From an uncultured Clostridia bacterium (GTDB lineage Bacteria > Bacillota > Clostridia > TANB77 > CAG-508), in assembly GCA_948505485.1 (NCBI GenBank), contig CAOPQH010000004.1, positions 1-27,427 on the forward strand: 27,427 nt of DNA, written 5' to 3'. Every line of letters begins with the position of its first letter. The stretch's first letter is position 1. This document shows positions 1 through 7,917 of this stretch, in pieces. The notes beneath the pieces were generated by a model. The model saw only the letters and a program-made list of their open reading frames with translations, made no database searches and was not told the DNA's origin. The position numbers were made by a program, and so were the translations under genes.

Positions 1-47
1 ATAAATGTGGAAAGAATAATAACTAATAATATGCTTATTCTTTTCAT
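1..47 (-). CDS. Start of a secreted or membrane protein, cut by the window edge
   Basis: A minus-strand ATG at 47-45 has a strong ribosome binding site, AAGGAGG at 63-57, nine bases upstream. The 15 visible codons read MKRISILLVIILSTF, a basic start followed by a hydrophobic stretch, as in a signal peptide or N-terminal anchor. The rest lies beyond the left edge. It follows the dockerin gene in the same direction after about 70 bases with no clear terminator, so the two may be co-transcribed. The function cannot be told from 15 residues. A second surface protein is a guess from the leader and the neighbour. Confidence 0.7.
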   Translation of the reverse strand, partial: MKRISILLVIILSTF

Positions 48-117
48 AATTTTCTTCCTCCTTAATTATTATATATTTTTAAAACTTTATAGTCAATAGT
101 TTTTTATAGTTTACCAT

Positions 118-3100
118 TTATTTCCCTAGTCTATATTGATTAATTTTAAATATGTCTTCCATGTTTATTTTATTATCGCCATTTGCATCTGCTGCAAATA
201 ATTGTTCATCATCCATTGTAATTATTTCTAGCCTTTTTTGATTTAATTGGAATATATCTGTTAAATTTATATATCCATCTCTATTTACATCACCTTTAAC
301 TATTACCTTGTATATTTGATAATTTTCTTTATCATTACTAGCAAATATTGTATCTCCAGTTTTTACTTTACCAATTGATTCGGTTAGAAGATTTTGTTGC
401 TTTATACTAATCGTGTATTCTCCACTTGTTATTTTTGCTAATAAATCGCTAACTGCAGTTTCCTCTTTTAAAATGATGTAATTTATATTATTAATTGTAT
501 TTAATTCAAGTGATTCATCTAAAGATACTGGAAACTCTTTTATCTCAAATTTATTCGAATGAATATAAGTTACATGATTGTTTTTATCTGTTACTTTTAT
601 ATGTAAATAATAACTTCCCTTTTGAGTAACTTTATACTCTGTATTTAATGCTGTAACATTTCCCCCATTATTCCAGTTGGTTGGTTGTGTTTCACTGTTT
701 GTCCATGCATATTCTATTTTATTTATGTTTACATTTGAAACATATACTTTATCTTGTATTGTAAATTCATTGTTTCCATTTAAATTGTATATTCCTCCAT
801 TTGTTTGAAAAATTATTGTAGCATCTGAAGTATTATCTTCTATATCAGTTATCTCTACAGTTTTCGTAGTTAAATTTCCAGCATTGTCCACTACTGTTAT
901 CATCACATTTCCATTTTTAGTTGCTTTGTAAGTATATTGTCCATTATTTAATTGAACTTGGTGTCCATCTATTTCACATATATATATTCCTGATAGTGCA
1001 TCTGAGGCTGTTACTGTTATTGTATCATTTGCTACAGTTGCCTCAAGTGTTGGAAAAACTTTATCAATATTACTTACTTCCACTGTTTGTGTTGTTGTAT
1101 TTCCCTTTTTGTCTTTTACTTTAATTGTCATAGTTCCATTATTCTCTGTTGTATACGAATTCGATGTTTGCCAATTTGTTCCTCCATTAAAGCTATATCC
1201 ATTTGTATCTATACCAGTTCCTTCGTCATCTGCATACACTGTTAATTTTACGTCTTTATTTGTCCATGTTGATGGGAATTTCTCTAGATTATATATACGC
1301 GGAGCTTTTGTATCTATTATAACTTCAGTATATACTGTTTCTGCATTTCCATTTCCAACTCCATCTGTAAATTTATTTGCACCTATATATATTGTTTGTT
1401 TTCCTTCTCCTGTATTTAAGACTTTCATTTTGTTTATGTTTTGATTGCTGTCCTTTTCGTATTCCATTATTTGTCCATTAGTAACTTGAATATCTCCTTC
1501 TGTAAAACTGTTACTAGCAATGCCTGCTCTAGTCATTAAAGACTCATTAGTCTTTTTCCACCCCATTGAATTATCTGATAAATTAAACGAATATGTTGTA
1601 ATGTTATTCTCTTCACTATGTGAAATAGTAACTGTTGGTTTTGTTGTATCAGCACATTGATTATTTTCATATCCCGCAGGTGCTCTCCATACTCCTTGGC
1701 TTTCTAAACTATTTCCTGCCTTATCTGTATAATTAGTAAACTTCAACTCTCTATAATTATTTTCACCTGCTTTGATAGTATGTCTAAATTTTCTCTCTGC
1801 TTTATAAGTAGTTGTATCTTCTGTTGTTTCTATAGCGTCATTTTCTATTGATGGAGATCCAAAAAATCTGATTTTAGTATTACCTTGACATACTTCTTCT
1901 GAAAATTTTAAACCAAACTTTGTTGTTTCACCTTCTTTATATACTTCTCCTACTCCTTCGGATATTTCTGTATAGCTTAATATTTTTGGTGGTACTGCAT
2001 CAATATAAATTTCTTCACTTATCATACTACTATCCAATTCTCCTCTAAGTATAGGCTGATCCATTTGTGGGGATTTATGTCCTACACTATCTTCTACAGT
2101 ATCACCTAATATAGCTAAGTGTCCGTTTAAATATACATTTCCATTAAAAAATTTATCTTCTTCTATTTCATATTTATAATAACAAGTTGTATTATCTTTT
2201 ATTTGATAAAAAGAAGCATCTCTTGTTTCTTCTTCACCTTCTTCGTTAGTAAATTTCAATTTTATTTTCTTTCCTTCATAGTTATATACTATGTCATTGA
2301 ATTGTACTCCTACTTTTATTTGACTATTAGCTTTTAAATAATACTTTCCATCTACTATTCTATATTGGCTTGTATCTGATAAATCCACCCATGCCCTTAT
2401 AGGTAAAGGAGTTGGTTCAGTTATAACCTCAGTTGCCCATCTATTACCAGCTATATTGTTTCCAGCTAAATCACAACAATTATTCAAGAAACAAGCAAAA
2501 TTACCATTGTCTCCTTTTGCTATATTATAATCAAAGGTTATTTGTTTTATCCCCTCTTCCTCGTTTGTTGAAAAGCTTTCAAATGTTCCTTTTGCATCAT
2601 AGTACTTATCAGTATTAGTTTTTTCTTGAACTCTTCCATATACATTCTTTTTCCAATCTTCCTCTGTTAAATCTGATGCTTTTGTTATTTTATTATCTTT
2701 CTTTATATATATCTCTCCGCTTAATGCATAGGTTATCCTTATTTTTGTGTTATCTTCTATAGTAGCACCCATATTAAATTCAGGAACTAACGTATCTGCT
2801 ATAATATTACTAGTACCTTGATATACAATTGCATTTGATTGAGACAATCCTATAGCAATTGAATTGTCATCTGTATCTGTTACTGTTCCTGAAAGGTTTG
2901 TTAATTTTAATTCTCCATTATCTCCTTCTTGTATATTATAAACAAATGTTATAACACTTCCTGAAATATTATTATAAGTTACCTGCTTTTCTGTACCACT
3001 TCCAAATTTTAGATATAACACTTGATTTGATACACTTTTTATTACTTTATCAAATTGTATTTGAACACGTACTTGTTCTCCAATTCCATAATAAGTTCTA

Positions 3101-3414
3101 TAATTTGCAATATTTGAATCTATTTTTAAATCAGTATTCATACTTACAATTATATTACCTTGTTGAACTGTAACTCCTCCATTATATTGTGTCATTTCTT
3201 TTAGTTTTATAGCCATCTTTTTGCTTTCTTCGTTTTCTTCTACAGCTACAGTATATGTTTCATTAACGCTATTACTATTTTCATTATATTGTTCAATATT
3301 TGTAGCACTTATTTGAGTATTTTCATTATGCTTTGTTATATAATACCATTGTATAGCTATTAAAATAATTGTTAATATAGCACTGCTAACTATAATCAAA
3401 TTTTTCTTCCTCAT
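118..3414 (-). CDS. Large secreted surface protein with Ig-like repeats and C-terminal dockerin
   Basis: The 1098-residue protein starts with a basic, hydrophobic leader (about residues 1-25) that should send it across the membrane. Most of its length is Thr/Asn/Gly-rich beta-type sequence. Phrases such as KVKDKKGNTTTQTVEV and VVDNAGNLTTKTVEI, at roughly 760-880, are typical of bacterial Ig-like modules. Residues 1041-1098 form a type I dockerin with two calcium-binding loops, DVNRDGYINLTD and DANGDNKINMED, each followed by a helix ending in NQ(K/Y)RL. Dockerins bind cohesin domains on scaffold or surface proteins. No catalytic domain is recognised, so an adhesive or structural role is more likely than a hydrolase. 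The ATG at 3414 is supported by a GGGAGG ribosome binding site eight to nine bases upstream. Signal peptide and dockerin are clear; the middle assignment is by general look only. Confidence 0.85.
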   Translation of the reverse strand: MRKKNLIIVSSAILTIILIAIQWYYITKHNENTQISATNIEQYNENSNSVNETYTVAVEENEESKKMAIKLKEMTQYNGGVTVQQGNIIVSMNTDLKIDSNIANYRTYYGIGEQVRVQIQFDKVIKSVSNQVLYLKFGSGTEKQVTYNNISGSVITFVYNIQEGDNGELKLTNLSGTVTDTDDNSIAIGLSQSNAIVYQGTSNIIADTLVPEFNMGATIEDNTKIRITYALSGEIYIKKDNKITKASDLTEEDWKKNVYGRVQEKTNTDKYYDAKGTFESFSTNEEEGIKQITFDYNIAKGDNGNFACFLNNCCDLAGNNIAGNRWATEVITEPTPLPIRAWVDLSDTSQYRIVDGKYYLKANSQIKVGVQFNDIVYNYEGKKIKLKFTNEEGEEETRDASFYQIKDNTTCYYKYEIEEDKFFNGNVYLNGHLAILGDTVEDSVGHKSPQMDQPILRGELDSSMISEEIYIDAVPPKILSYTEISEGVGEVYKEGETTKFGLKFSEEVCQGNTKIRFFGSPSIENDAIETTEDTTTYKAERKFRHTIKAGENNYRELKFTNYTDKAGNSLESQGVWRAPAGYENNQCADTTKPTVTISHSEENNITTYSFNLSDNSMGWKKTNESLMTRAGIASNSFTEGDIQVTNGQIMEYEKDSNQNINKMKVLNTGEGKQTIYIGANKFTDGVGNGNAETVYTEVIIDTKAPRIYNLEKFPSTWTNKDVKLTVYADDEGTGIDTNGYSFNGGTNWQTSNSYTTENNGTMTIKVKDKKGNTTTQTVEVSNIDKVFPTLEATVANDTITVTASDALSGIYICEIDGHQVQLNNGQYTYKATKNGNVMITVVDNAGNLTTKTVEITDIEDNTSDATIIFQTNGGIYNLNGNNEFTIQDKVYVSNVNINKIEYAWTNSETQPTNWNNGGNVTALNTEYKVTQKGSYYLHIKVTDKNNHVTYIHSNKFEIKEFPVSLDESLELNTINNINYIILKEETAVSDLLAKITSGEYTISIKQQNLLTESIGKVKTGDTIFASNDKENYQIYKVIVKGDVNRDGYINLTDIFQLNQKRLEIITMDDEQLFAADANGDNKINMEDIFKINQYRLGK

Positions 3415-3456
3415 GATGAAATCCTCCCTTTCATATGCACATTATTGCTTACTTAT

Positions 3457-3485
3457 ATTTAAAAATATTGTGCTTTGAAAGTCAA
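3457..3485 (-). promoter_or_regulatory. Candidate sigma-A promoter of the dockerin gene
   Basis: On the minus strand TTGACT (3485-3480) is followed after 17 bases by TTAAAT (3462-3457). The -35 box is near consensus and the -10 box matches at four of six positions. The predicted transcript starts about 35 bases before the dockerin ATG. Confidence 0.45.
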
Positions 3486-3658
3486 TGCCTCTTTTTTAGC
3501 TATTTATGGTAGGGGTTCTAAGTATCTACGGATGCTTTTTTTATAGCTATATTACTTGATATTTACTTTTATATTACTTTTTTGTTACTTTTTTAGATTT
3601 TTTAATATTTATCTATTTTATTCTCTCAAGCACTATTTCTCCGTAGGTAATGTGTTTC
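3486..3658. other. AT-rich spacer upstream of the dockerin promoter; no gene seen
   Basis: No plausible gene is seen between the pgm terminator and the dockerin promoter. The stretch is T-rich on the plus strand. The only structure noted is a 7-base inverted pair, CTACGGA at 3526-3532 and TCCGTAG at 3640-3646, separated by 107 bases. I recognise no riboswitch class here, and the pair could be chance. Confidence 0.5.
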
Positions 3659-3701
3659 ATAAGTAATTATCCCCCAGCCTAGCTAGGGGATAATTACTTA
3701 T
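3659..3701. terminator. Terminator hairpin downstream of pgm
   Basis: A 16-bp stem (3659-3674 with 3686-3701) closes over a short inner hairpin, AGC-CTA-GCT. Its arm contains TAATTATCCCCCAG at 3664-3677, found identically in the hairpin at 22142-22198. It lies 48 bases past the pgm stop. There is no strong T-run on the minus-strand side, so efficiency is uncertain. Confidence 0.65.
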
Positions 3702-3748
3702 TCATATATAATTTTTTTAAATTTGTATATCTCTTGCTTTATTAAACT

Positions 3749-5473
3749 TTATTTTACTATTTTTACCATCGCTTCTTTTAATTGTTCTAGCTTTTCGTTA
3801 GCATCTTCATTACTTGTTCCTTTTACTCCCATATATAATTTTATTTTAGGCTCTGTTCCTGATGGTCTTACACAACACCAAAAATTATTTTCTAATTCAT
3901 AATATAAAACATTAGATTTTGGAAGTCCTGGGTTTGCTACTTCTTTTGTATTCATATTTTTAACTATATCTTCTCTATAATCTCTAAATTTCAAAACTTT
4001 ATAATTGCCTATTTTTTCTATGTCTGTATTTCTCAGTTTTTCCATCATTTCTTTTATTTGTTTAGCACCTTCGCTACCTTCTAAAACTATTGATACTTGT
4101 GTTTCTTTATAATATCCATATTTTTCGTATATATTTATCATTTGATCCCATAAAGTTAATTCCTTTGTTTTATAATAAGCTGCTGCCTCACACAATGCCA
4201 TTACTGCAGAAATTCCGTCTTTATCTCTTGCATAATCTCCTATTAAACAACCATAACTTTCTTCAAATCCGAAAACATATTTTGCATCTTTGTTTATTTC
4301 TGCAAGTTTCATTTGTTCTCCTATGTTTTTAAAGCCTGTTAAAACTTCTCTTATTTGCAAACCATAATATTTTGCTATATCATAAGCAAGATTAGAAGAA
4401 ACAACTGTTGTTATAAACATTCCATTATTTGGTAATATTCCTTTTTCTTTCATTTGTGAAATTCTATATTCTGCAATTAATAATGCAGACATGTTTCCAG
4501 TATAATTTTTATACTCTTGTGTTTTACTATCTTTTACAAAAATTCCTAATCTATCCGCATCTGGATCTGTTGCCAATACTATGTCAGCATCTTTTTCTTT
4601 TGCAAGCTCTAGTGCAAGTTCAAAAGCCTTAGGGTCTTCTGGGTTTGGATAACTTACAGTTGGGAAATTACCATCTGGTTTAGCTTGTTTTGGTACAACG
4701 TATACATTTTCAAACCCTAAATCATTTAATAATCCTTCTACCAAAGTATTACCTGTTCCGTGTAATGGCGTATATACTATTTTTAAATCTTTTCCAACTT
4801 TTTTAATTGCTTCTGGATTTAAAACTGAACTTTTTAATATATTTATATATTTTTCATCGATTTCTTTTCCAATAATATTATATAAACCTTTTTTCTTTGC
4901 TTCTTCTTCGGAAATATTTTTTATATCTTCATAATTTTGTATGTTTCTTACTTCTGCAATAATGTCTTTATCTACTGGATTAACTATTTGTGATCCATCA
5001 TCCCAATATACTTTATATCCATTATATTTAGGTGGATTATGACTTGCTGTTATCATAACTCCTGCTGTACATCCTAATTCTCTTACTGCAAATGATAATT
5101 CTGGAACTGGTCTTAATTCTTCAAATATATATGTTTTTATGCCATTTGCATTTAGTATTAATGCTGTTTGTTTACTAAATTCATCAGACATTTTTCTAGA
5201 GTCATAACTAATTGCAACACCTTTATCTTGTGTTCCTCTTTTTACTATATAATTTGCTAACCCCTGTGTTGCTTTTCCAACAGTGTATTTATTCATTCTA
5301 TTTGTTCCAGCTCCTATAACTCCACGAAGCCCAGCTGTACCAAATTCTAATTCTTGATAAAATCTATCTTCTATTTCCTTTTCATCATTTTTTATTGATA
5401 ATAATTCGTTTTTTGTATCTTGATCAAATACGTCTCCCTCACACCATTTTTTGTATTCTTCTAAATAATTCAT
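3749..5473 (-). CDS. pgm: Phosphohexomutase (phosphoglucomutase/phosphomannomutase family)
   Basis: This enzyme interconverts hexose 6-phosphate and hexose 1-phosphate in the cytoplasm. All four landmarks of the alpha-D-phosphohexomutase family are present. The phosphoserine loop TASHNPPKYNGYK carries the catalytic Ser at residue 144. The Mg-binding loop is TDPDADR (Asp 303, 305 and 307). The sugar-specificity loop is GFEESYG (Glu 404 and 405). The C-terminal phosphate-binding loop is RPSGTEPKIK, near 533-542. At 574 residues it has the size of the longer PgcA-like bacterial branch rather than GlmM (about 450). The ATG is preceded by an AAGGAG site. The next gene upstream is a UDPGP-type uridylyltransferase, so the pair plausibly makes a UDP-sugar. 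Whether glucose or another hexose is preferred cannot be read from the sequence. Confidence 0.93.
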   Translation of the reverse strand: MNYLEEYKKWCEGDVFDQDTKNELLSIKNDEKEIEDRFYQELEFGTAGLRGVIGAGTNRMNKYTVGKATQGLANYIVKRGTQDKGVAISYDSRKMSDEFSKQTALILNANGIKTYIFEELRPVPELSFAVRELGCTAGVMITASHNPPKYNGYKVYWDDGSQIVNPVDKDIIAEVRNIQNYEDIKNISEEEAKKKGLYNIIGKEIDEKYINILKSSVLNPEAIKKVGKDLKIVYTPLHGTGNTLVEGLLNDLGFENVYVVPKQAKPDGNFPTVSYPNPEDPKAFELALELAKEKDADIVLATDPDADRLGIFVKDSKTQEYKNYTGNMSALLIAEYRISQMKEKGILPNNGMFITTVVSSNLAYDIAKYYGLQIREVLTGFKNIGEQMKLAEINKDAKYVFGFEESYGCLIGDYARDKDGISAVMALCEAAAYYKTKELTLWDQMINIYEKYGYYKETQVSIVLEGSEGAKQIKEMMEKLRNTDIEKIGNYKVLKFRDYREDIVKNMNTKEVANPGLPKSNVLYYELENNFWCCVRPSGTEPKIKLYMGVKGTSNEDANEKLEQLKEAMVKIVK

Positions 5474-5606
5474 ATTTTTTCTCCTTGTATAATGTATTTA
5501 GGTTTTTAAATAAAGGTTTTACCTATAAACCTATGCTACTATGAGTTTAATAGTAACCTAGATAGAATATTGTTTACTTCTCCTTAAAGTTTATATTCGT
5601 AATTAA

Positions 5607-5633
5607 AAAGTCAGTATGACTTTCCTATTATAT
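5607..5633. repeat. Copy 1 of a 27-base palindromic intergenic repeat
   Basis: The core AAAGTCAGTATGACTTT is a small hairpin with a 3-base loop, followed by CCTATTATAT. The 27 bases match 7142-7168 at 25 positions. Both copies lie just past a long terminator-type hairpin on the minus strand. Confidence 0.7.
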
Positions 5634-5692
5634 CAAAAAGGTAGAAAAACTCTCTTATAAGAGATATTTTCTCTACCTTCTATCTTGATATT
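5631..5692 (-). terminator. Long imperfect hairpin downstream of the UDPGP gene
   Basis: ATATCAA and TTGATAT form the outer arms. AAGGTAGA (5638-5645) pairs with TCTACCTT (5672-5679). The centre is the palindrome TCTCTTATAAGAGA. On the minus strand the inner stem is followed by TTTTTGATATA, as expected for an intrinsic terminator ending the uridylyltransferase transcript before pgm. Confidence 0.6.
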
Positions 5693-5742
5693 AATTTAAT
5701 AAATAAGTTTTGAAGTGTAAAGATTTATTACACTATAATATT

Positions 5743-6987
5743 TTATAAATTATAAAAATTTTTGTATAACTCTCTAGCTGTTTCAGGGCTGTCTACACCT
5801 TTGGCATTTTTTACTGGTGCAAATTCTTCTTCTCTTTTAACTCTTAAAACTACCATATCATCAAGTTCTCCAAATGCATCAAATAAAAACGCTTCAAATT
5901 TATATGCATTTGGCCCATCTGGCTCAATTTTATTTCCATCTTTATCTATATATGTTGCCTTTTTAAAAGCACTATGGTACGGTAATTCACTTGCTCCCAT
6001 TCTTTCTATTGCTGATATATTAAATAAATTGCATAATATATGAGATTCTCCATATACTAATTCTCCATTTTCGTCTATTGCTTCAGCCATTTCTTCTGAT
6101 ATTTCTGTATACTCTATTACATTTGGTCTACCATTTTTTTTGCAAAATACACCAACTTTTTCTTTAGAATTTGCTTTAACAACTGATTTTCCTGCAGCGG
6201 TTACTTTTTTATCTATTGCAAGACCCATTAAAACTGGATCTACCATTTTTACAAGACAGTTGTCAACTCCTCCAATAAATACCCATTCTACACCTAATTG
6301 TCTCATTTTTGCTGTCATTCCATTTTTTACTAAAGATTCATAAATTCCTCCATGTCCATCTGCTGCTTCTTTGACTAATCCATCTTCTCCTATAAGAATT
6401 TTACCTTCTGTATCTACCATTGGCAATTCACCTTGCTCAAAAAAGAAAATGTTTTTATCTTTTTGATAGCCGAAAAATTTATGTTTTTCAAAAAACTCTA
6501 CTGTTTCTTTGTTATTTTCTCTACTTGTCATTATAAACCAAGGGATTATTACATCTAATTTTTTCCCTGCTTCTTTTAATGAATCTGCTAATAACTCAAA
6601 TAATGATTTATGTGAGTCTAAACCAATATCATAAGTTCCCTTAGGTCCTTTATGTCCTAATCTTGTTCCTTGTCCTCCAGCCATTGTAACTGCTGCTAAT
6701 TTTCCTTCTTTTATTGCTTTTTTTCCTATACCTTCATAATATTTATAATTATCATATAGTTTATTTTTATCAAAGTAGTCTATTGGTTCTATTTTTGCAT
6801 CATTATCTTTTTGTTGTTCTTTTTTTGTATTTTCATACAAAGACTTTATTAAATTGTAGTCGATATTTTCTAATTGATTTAGTAATATCTTTTGTTTTTG
6901 ATCATCTAAATCATTATACATATTTAATAAATGTTCTTGATTATATTTTTTTAATATACTTCTTATTTCTTCTATATTTTTTGCCAT
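5743..6987 (-). CDS. UDPGP-family UTP:sugar-1-phosphate uridylyltransferase
   Basis: The protein (414 residues) carries the nucleotide-binding signature of the UDPGP type 1 family at residues 98-120: MAGGQGTRLGHKGPKGTYD. A later GGVDNCLVKMVDP segment also fits the family, whose enzymes join UTP to GlcNAc-1-P, GalNAc-1-P or glucose-1-P to give a UDP-sugar and pyrophosphate. It is unlike the usual bacterial enzymes GlmU and GalU, which have different folds or lengths, and is closer to the eukaryotic-type UDP-GlcNAc pyrophosphorylases. The N-terminal 90 residues are helical and charged. The ATG has a clear AGGAAGG site. It lies one gene upstream of a phosphohexomutase on the same strand, a sensible metabolic pair. 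The exact sugar is not determined. Confidence 0.85.
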   Translation of the reverse strand: MAKNIEEIRSILKKYNQEHLLNMYNDLDDQKQKILLNQLENIDYNLIKSLYENTKKEQQKDNDAKIEPIDYFDKNKLYDNYKYYEGIGKKAIKEGKLAAVTMAGGQGTRLGHKGPKGTYDIGLDSHKSLFELLADSLKEAGKKLDVIIPWFIMTSRENNKETVEFFEKHKFFGYQKDKNIFFFEQGELPMVDTEGKILIGEDGLVKEAADGHGGIYESLVKNGMTAKMRQLGVEWVFIGGVDNCLVKMVDPVLMGLAIDKKVTAAGKSVVKANSKEKVGVFCKKNGRPNVIEYTEISEEMAEAIDENGELVYGESHILCNLFNISAIERMGASELPYHSAFKKATYIDKDGNKIEPDGPNAYKFEAFLFDAFGELDDMVVLRVKREEEFAPVKNAKGVDSPETARELYKNFYNL

Positions 6988-7019
6988 ATTAATCCTTCCT
7001 ATCTTTTTGTTTTAAAATA

Positions 7020-7088
7020 GAACAAATCGGAAAGCCTTAATATTAGCATAATTTTAACTTTTTTCTTTGGCTTTCCGTTAATTTGTTC
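7020..7088. repeat. Interrupted inverted repeat over the uridylyltransferase promoter region
   Basis: Left arm GAACAAAT-CGGAAAGCC (7020-7036) pairs with right arm GGCTTTCCG-TTA-ATTTGTTC (7069-7088), giving 17 paired bases with a 3-base bulge and a 32-base loop. On the minus strand the loop holds TGCTAATAT, which could be an extended -10 element for the uridylyltransferase gene. It may be an operator or a transcript hairpin. The left arm recurs at the end of the activase gene (22121-22143). Confidence 0.6.
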
Positions 7089-7094
7089 GTGTGC

Positions 7095-7115
7095 CAAATT
7101 TATGTAATAAATTTG
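7095..7115. repeat. Short perfect hairpin
   Basis: CAAATTTAT (7095-7103) and ATAAATTTG (7107-7115) form a perfect 9-bp stem with loop GTA. It is one of four consecutive palindromes in this 250-base spacer. Confidence 0.6.
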
Positions 7116-7130
7116 TGTACAATATATTTT

Positions 7131-7169
7131 TATATATTTAGAAAGTCAGCATGACTTTCCTAATATATA
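7131..7169. repeat. Long palindrome holding copy 2 of the 27-base repeat
   Basis: Arms of 18 bases (7131-7148 and 7152-7169) differ at two positions and flank the loop GCA. The core AAAGTCAGCATGACTTTCC is the second copy of the repeat seen at 5607-5633; the shared 27 bases are 7142-7168. Confidence 0.7.
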
Positions 7170-7213
7170 AATATAAAGAAGATAAACAATTTTATCTTCT
7201 TTATATTTATATA
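7164..7213 (-). terminator. Perfect 23-bp hairpin downstream of the 7240-7680 gene
   Basis: Positions 7164-7186 are the exact reverse complement of 7191-7213, with loop CAAT. The core arm is AAAGAAGATAAA. It begins 26 bases past the stop of the small minus-strand gene and should end that transcript, although the stem is AT-rich and unusually long. Confidence 0.65.
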
Positions 7214-7239
7214 CTATTTTTTATTTTTTAGCAATAGTT

Positions 7240-7680
7240 TTATGCAAATTCTTTTATTCCAATAGAATTTATTGTTTTTTTATACTGACTCTTTATCTTT
7301 TCTATATCGCTTATTTTCTCTAAATTGTAACTATTTATTATATTCATTTTACTATAATCTTTTAATTCCTTTGTTACTTTATCATTAAAATCTTCACTAC
7401 CATTTATAATGATATTTATATTTTCTTCATAATTTATATCTTTAAGACTAATTTTATCTCCCCAATTTAATTTTAAAATTTCTTCTTTTTTAGTTTCTTT
7501 TAAATTGATTTTTCTTATTGTGTTTTTTATACTTTTTTCCATATTGTCCTGATTTATTAAATATACTTTTTCGTTTGTTTCTAACTTACTAGCTATATAT
7601 GGCAATATCATTATTTGTAAATGTACTTCATTTGCATAAAAACAGCATATTCTTTCTTGCATAGTATCTTTTGTATTCAT
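7240..7680 (-). CDS. Small cytoplasmic protein of unknown function, weakly MEDS-like
   Basis: The frame encodes 146 residues from the ATG at 7680, which has GAAGGG nine bases upstream. A TTG seven codons earlier (7701) is open but lacks a comparable site. No membrane segment is visible. The start, roughly ICCFYANEVHLQIMILPYIAS, vaguely recalls MEDS (DcmR-type sensory) domains, which open with a similar FY-E-----LP pattern. This is a weak look-alike, not an assignment. The rest is Lys/Ile/Asn-rich with no motif I know. The gene has its own strong promoter with two Spo0A-box-like sites about 30-50 bases upstream of the -35 box, and a long hairpin follows it. A function linked to the onset of stationary phase or sporulation is possible by context only. 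Confidence 0.75.
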   Translation of the reverse strand: MNTKDTMQERICCFYANEVHLQIMILPYIASKLETNEKVYLINQDNMEKSIKNTIRKINLKETKKEEILKLNWGDKISLKDINYEENINIIINGSEDFNDKVTKELKDYSKMNIINSYNLEKISDIEKIKSQYKKTINSIGIKEFA

Positions 7681-7742
7681 AACATCAATCCCTTCAAGCA
7701 AATTGTTTAAATATTAATGCTTTCATTTTTGACTACTGGTAA

Positions 7743-7771
7743 ATTTTACCATTTTGTTTTAAATATGTCAA
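7743..7771 (-). promoter_or_regulatory. Strong sigma-A-type promoter for the 7240-7680 gene
   Basis: On the minus strand TTGACA (7771-7766) is followed, after exactly 17 bases, by TAAAAT (7748-7743). The -35 is perfect and the -10 matches five of six. The predicted leader is about 55 bases. Confidence 0.7.
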
Positions 7772-7800
7772 TAATATTTCAAATAAAACTCGTCGTTTTT

Positions 7801-7822
7801 ATTCGACGTTATTTTTCGACAA
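7801..7822 (-). promoter_or_regulatory. Two Spo0A-box-like sites upstream of the promoter
   Basis: On the minus strand TTGTCGAA (7822-7815) contains the full Spo0A core TGTCGAA. CGTCGAAT (7808-7801) differs from the core at one base. They sit about 65-86 bases upstream of the predicted start of transcription. The second also forms an inverted pair, CGTCG (7791-7795) with CGACG (7804-7808). Confidence 0.4.
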
Positions 7823-7917
7823 TGTATAATTTTAAAATTTTGGTTAATAATTATTTTAAAGAGATATTTTTACAAATAAGTTTTTTAGTTAGAAAGTTTG
7901 AAGAATTTTCTTATCAT

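Noticed and set aside
3526..3646. Possible riboswitch upstream of the dockerin gene based on CTACGGA/TCCGTAG pairing
   Set aside because: Only a 7-base pair over 107 bases is seen, with no conserved motif of a known class, and it lies upstream of the predicted promoter.
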